From: an uncultured Muribaculaceae bacterium
Lineage (GTDB): Bacteria > Bacteroidota > Bacteroidia > Bacteroidales > Muribaculaceae
Assembly (NCBI GenBank): GCA_910586895.1
Contig: CAJUIW010000020.1
Location: 1-33,256, forward strand
Direction of reading: 5' to 3'
DNA: 33,256 bases
A program made the translations under genes and the position numbers. Numbering within the stretch: position 1 is the stretch's first letter; each line of letters begins with the position of its first letter. This document shows positions 31,827 through 33,256 of this stretch, piece by piece. A model generated the notes under the pieces. That model did no database searches and was not told where the DNA came from. It was given only the letters and a program-made list of their open reading frames with translations.

Positions 31827-31830
31827 ATCT

Positions 31831-32457
31831 ATGGAAATGAATGAAAGTAGTACTCCGGAAACAGTTTTTGATGTTCTTACGTCCGGTAGATGGCTTCATG
31901 GCGCGGCTGCTGATTTTCCGGAAGTTACAGCGGCTTTGATGCGCAGCGCCGATATCTGTCATGAACTGAACGCCCTGCGTCCGTCAATGTCTGATGAGCG
32001 AATGGCTCTGTTAAGGTCGTTGATAGGAAGCATGGGAGTGAATACGGTCATCAACAGTCCGTTTCGATGCGATTTCGGCTTTAATATCCATATTGGCGAT
32101 AACTTTATCGGCAATTTTAATCTTACTATTCTTGATGAAGCTCCTGTCCGGATTGGACATAATGTGTTCATAGGGCCAAATTGTACCATAGCCACTATAA
32201 CCCATGCCCTTGATGCCGCCCAACGCAATGAAGGAATCATGGCAGCGCATCCGGTCACGATTGGCTGCAATGTATGGCTTGCTTCAAACGTCACAGTTCT
32301 GCCTGGCGTCACCATTGGAGATGGAACTGTAATAGGTGCCGGAAGTGTGGTTACCCGCTCGTTACCCCCAGGTGTCCTTGCTGTCGGAAATCCATGCCGG
32401 ATCCTGAGGCCGATAACGGATGCTGACCGTATAGCACCGGAGGAAATTGCCATCTGA
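31831..32457 (+). CDS. Hexapeptide-repeat O-acetyltransferase (maltose/galactoside acetyltransferase-like)
   Basis: This soluble left-handed beta-helix acyltransferase of 208 residues transfers acetyl from acetyl-CoA to a sugar hydroxyl. A Mac-type N-terminal helical region (about 10-60) precedes the hexapeptide coils (IHIGDNFIGNFNLTILDEAP, VRIGHNVFIGPNCTIATITH, VTIGCNVWLASNVTVLPGVT, IGDGTVIGAGSVVTRSLPPG). His125 in ITHALD is the expected catalytic base and AVGNPCRILRPI closes the domain. I start at ATG 31831 because the longer frame begins with TTG inside the upstream terminator. ATG 31837 is also possible. It could O-acetylate the exported polysaccharide or simply detoxify sugars; position favours the former, weakly. 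Confidence 0.87.
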   Translation: MEMNESSTPETVFDVLTSGRWLHGAAADFPEVTAALMRSADICHELNALRPSMSDERMALLRSLIGSMGVNTVINSPFRCDFGFNIHIGDNFIGNFNLTILDEAPVRIGHNVFIGPNCTIATITHALDAAQRNEGIMAAHPVTIGCNVWLASNVTVLPGVTIGDGTVIGAGSVVTRSLPPGVLAVGNPCRILRPITDADRIAPEEIAI

Positions 32458-32485
32458 TAGAATCCATATAGAACAGATAAAATAG

Positions 32486-32528
32486 AGAGTCCTGCTGTTG
32501 ACCGTTGTTGGTCAATCAGCAGGACTCT
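32486..32528. terminator. Large hairpin between convergent genes
   Basis: AGAGTCCTGCTG (32486-32497) pairs with CAGCAGGACTCT (32517-32528), and inside it TTGACC (32498-32503) pairs with GGTCAA (32510-32515), with one bulged T. The total is 18 bp with a 6-nt loop. It lies between two convergent stop codons and likely ends transcription from both sides; the T-tracts are weak. Confidence 0.65.
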
Positions 32529-32555
32529 ACTGTTTAAGCGTTATCTCCGGGGCCG

Positions 32556-33256
32556 TTATTCGATGCTGGCCTTGATGGTGTCTACTATATAGCGGACGTC
32601 GTCGTCAGTTACGTATGGACCGGCGGGCAGGCAGATGCCTACCTTGAACAGCGATTCGCTGACGCCGTTGACGTAGGCCGGTGCATCCTTGTAGACCGGC
32701 TGACGGTGCATGGGCTTCCACAGCGGGCGGGCCTCGATGTTGGCGCGGTCGAGGCAGACGCGCATTGCCTCCACATTGTCGTTGGGCTGGCAGTCGGTCG
32801 TGGCTGTCGATGCGGCATGTATCACTCCGGCGGCGCCACCTACAGCTCCGGTTATGATCTCCTTATAGGCATTCTCCTGCCCCTTGATGCGCAGAGCGGG
32901 GTCGAGCGTAGCCGTGCAGAGCCAGAAGTTGGAGTCCGATTCCGGCCACGGATTGCAGTGCATCGTAATCCCCTCGACATCCTTGAGCAGCTCGCAATAC
33001 AGCTCCTGCACATGCTTGTGGTGGGCTATATGGTCGTTGATTATTGTCATCTGACCGCGGCCTATGCCGGCGCAGATGTTACTCATGCGGTAATTGTAGC
33101 CTATGGCCTCGTGCTGGTAGTAGGGGTACGATTCGCGGGCCTGGGTGGCATACCACATGATTGTATTCTTATCCTCCGCATTCTCGCATACCAGTGCACC
33201 TCCACCGGAGGTGGTAATCATCTTGTTGCCGTTGAACGACAGTACTCCGTACTTGC
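32556..33256 (-). CDS. DegT/DnrJ/EryC1/StrS sugar aminotransferase, 5' end cut by the window
   Basis: This is the C-terminal part of a PLP-dependent aminotransferase that adds an amino group to keto-sugars for surface polysaccharides. The frame runs from beyond the right edge (KYGVLSFNGNKM...) to the stop at 32556. The PLP lysine is in SFNGNKMITTSGGGALV. Family regions follow: ARESYPYYQHEAIGYNYRMS, NICAGIGRGQM and the C-terminal IEARPLWKPMHRQPVYKD and GICLPAGPYVTDDDV. An internal ATG at 33221 is not the real start, because the PLP lysine lies just upstream of it. It is convergent to the acetyltransferase and belongs to a transcription unit mostly outside the window. Codon use is more GC-rich than in the exopolysaccharide genes. 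Confidence 0.9.
   Translation of the reverse strand, partial: KYGVLSFNGNKMITTSGGGALVCENAEDKNTIMWYATQARESYPYYQHEAIGYNYRMSNICAGIGRGQMTIINDHIAHHKHVQELYCELLKDVEGITMHCNPWPESDSNFWLCTATLDPALRIKGQENAYKEIITGAVGGAAGVIHAASTATTDCQPNDNVEAMRVCLDRANIEARPLWKPMHRQPVYKDAPAYVNGVSESLFKVGICLPAGPYVTDDDVRYIVDTIKASIE

Noticed and set aside
31780..31830. 17-codon upstream extension of the acetyltransferase
   Set aside because: The frame starts with TTG inside the stem of the intrinsic terminator at 31782-31826 and matches no family N-terminus.
1..33256. CRISPR array, rRNA or tRNA genes, insertion sequences
   Set aside because: No regularly spaced repeats, no rRNA or cloverleaf-like stretches and no transposase or integrase frames were seen by eye on either strand.

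Overview
The window looks like chromosomal DNA of a Bacteroidota, most likely a Bacteroidales of the Muribaculaceae/Bacteroidaceae type. The evidence is a serine palmitoyltransferase of the Bacteroides sphingolipid type, a TamB gene followed by a lipoprotein TamA homologue (TamL), an LptD of the Bacteroidota form, a Wza/Wzc-like export pair, and several start regions carrying the Bacteroidota -7 box TAnnTTTG instead of sigma70 -35/-10 boxes. The family-level placement is inference; no rRNA or tRNA gene is present to settle it.

Left part (1-22.3 kb), nearly all on the minus strand. After about 730 bp without a convincing gene (hairpins, a strong terminator and a possible gene remnant), a housekeeping operon is read leftward: PRiA4/IS1096-TnpR-fold protein, ruvX, def, ettA. 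Upstream come spt, with its own terminator and promoter, then topA with an RluA-family pseudouridine synthase, and a DJ-1/PfpI protein divergent from apbE (the only plus-strand gene on this side). Next is ilvE with an HD-domain hydrolase. The largest block is an outer-membrane biogenesis cluster, lptD - tamB - tamL: LPS insertion plus the translocation and assembly module.

Right part (22.3-32.5 kb), on the plus strand. Divergent from lptD is a two-gene phage-like cassette (T7-lysozyme-type amidase and a small membrane-anchored protein). Behind a terminator and a promoter with a long leader lies an exopolysaccharide secretion module: a Wza-like lipoprotein, a Wzc-like tyrosine kinase with a Tyr-Gly tail, a membrane-bound nucleotide-sugar 4,6-dehydratase, two small outer-membrane barrel proteins (the second clearly YjbH-like) and a putative surface lipoprotein. 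After an intrinsic terminator comes a hexapeptide-repeat acetyltransferase. The window contains no glycosyltransferase, flippase, polymerase or initiating transferase, so this module supplies export, one sugar-precursor enzyme and possibly decoration, and sugar assembly must be encoded elsewhere.

Right edge (32.5-33.3 kb): a minus-strand DegT/DnrJ/EryC1 aminotransferase, cut by the window end, converges on the acetyltransferase across a large hairpin.

Most operon partners are joined by 4-bp ATGA overlaps (def/ruvX, topA/pseudouridine synthase, ilvE/HD, tamB/tamL, amidase/small protein, the two barrels), pointing to translational coupling. The most unusual spots are the split YjbH-like pair with a near-perfect Shine-Dalgarno sequence in a phylum that rarely uses one, the phage-like cassette between LPS and exopolysaccharide genes, and a shared TTTGCCACT element at identical spacing before two -7 boxes.
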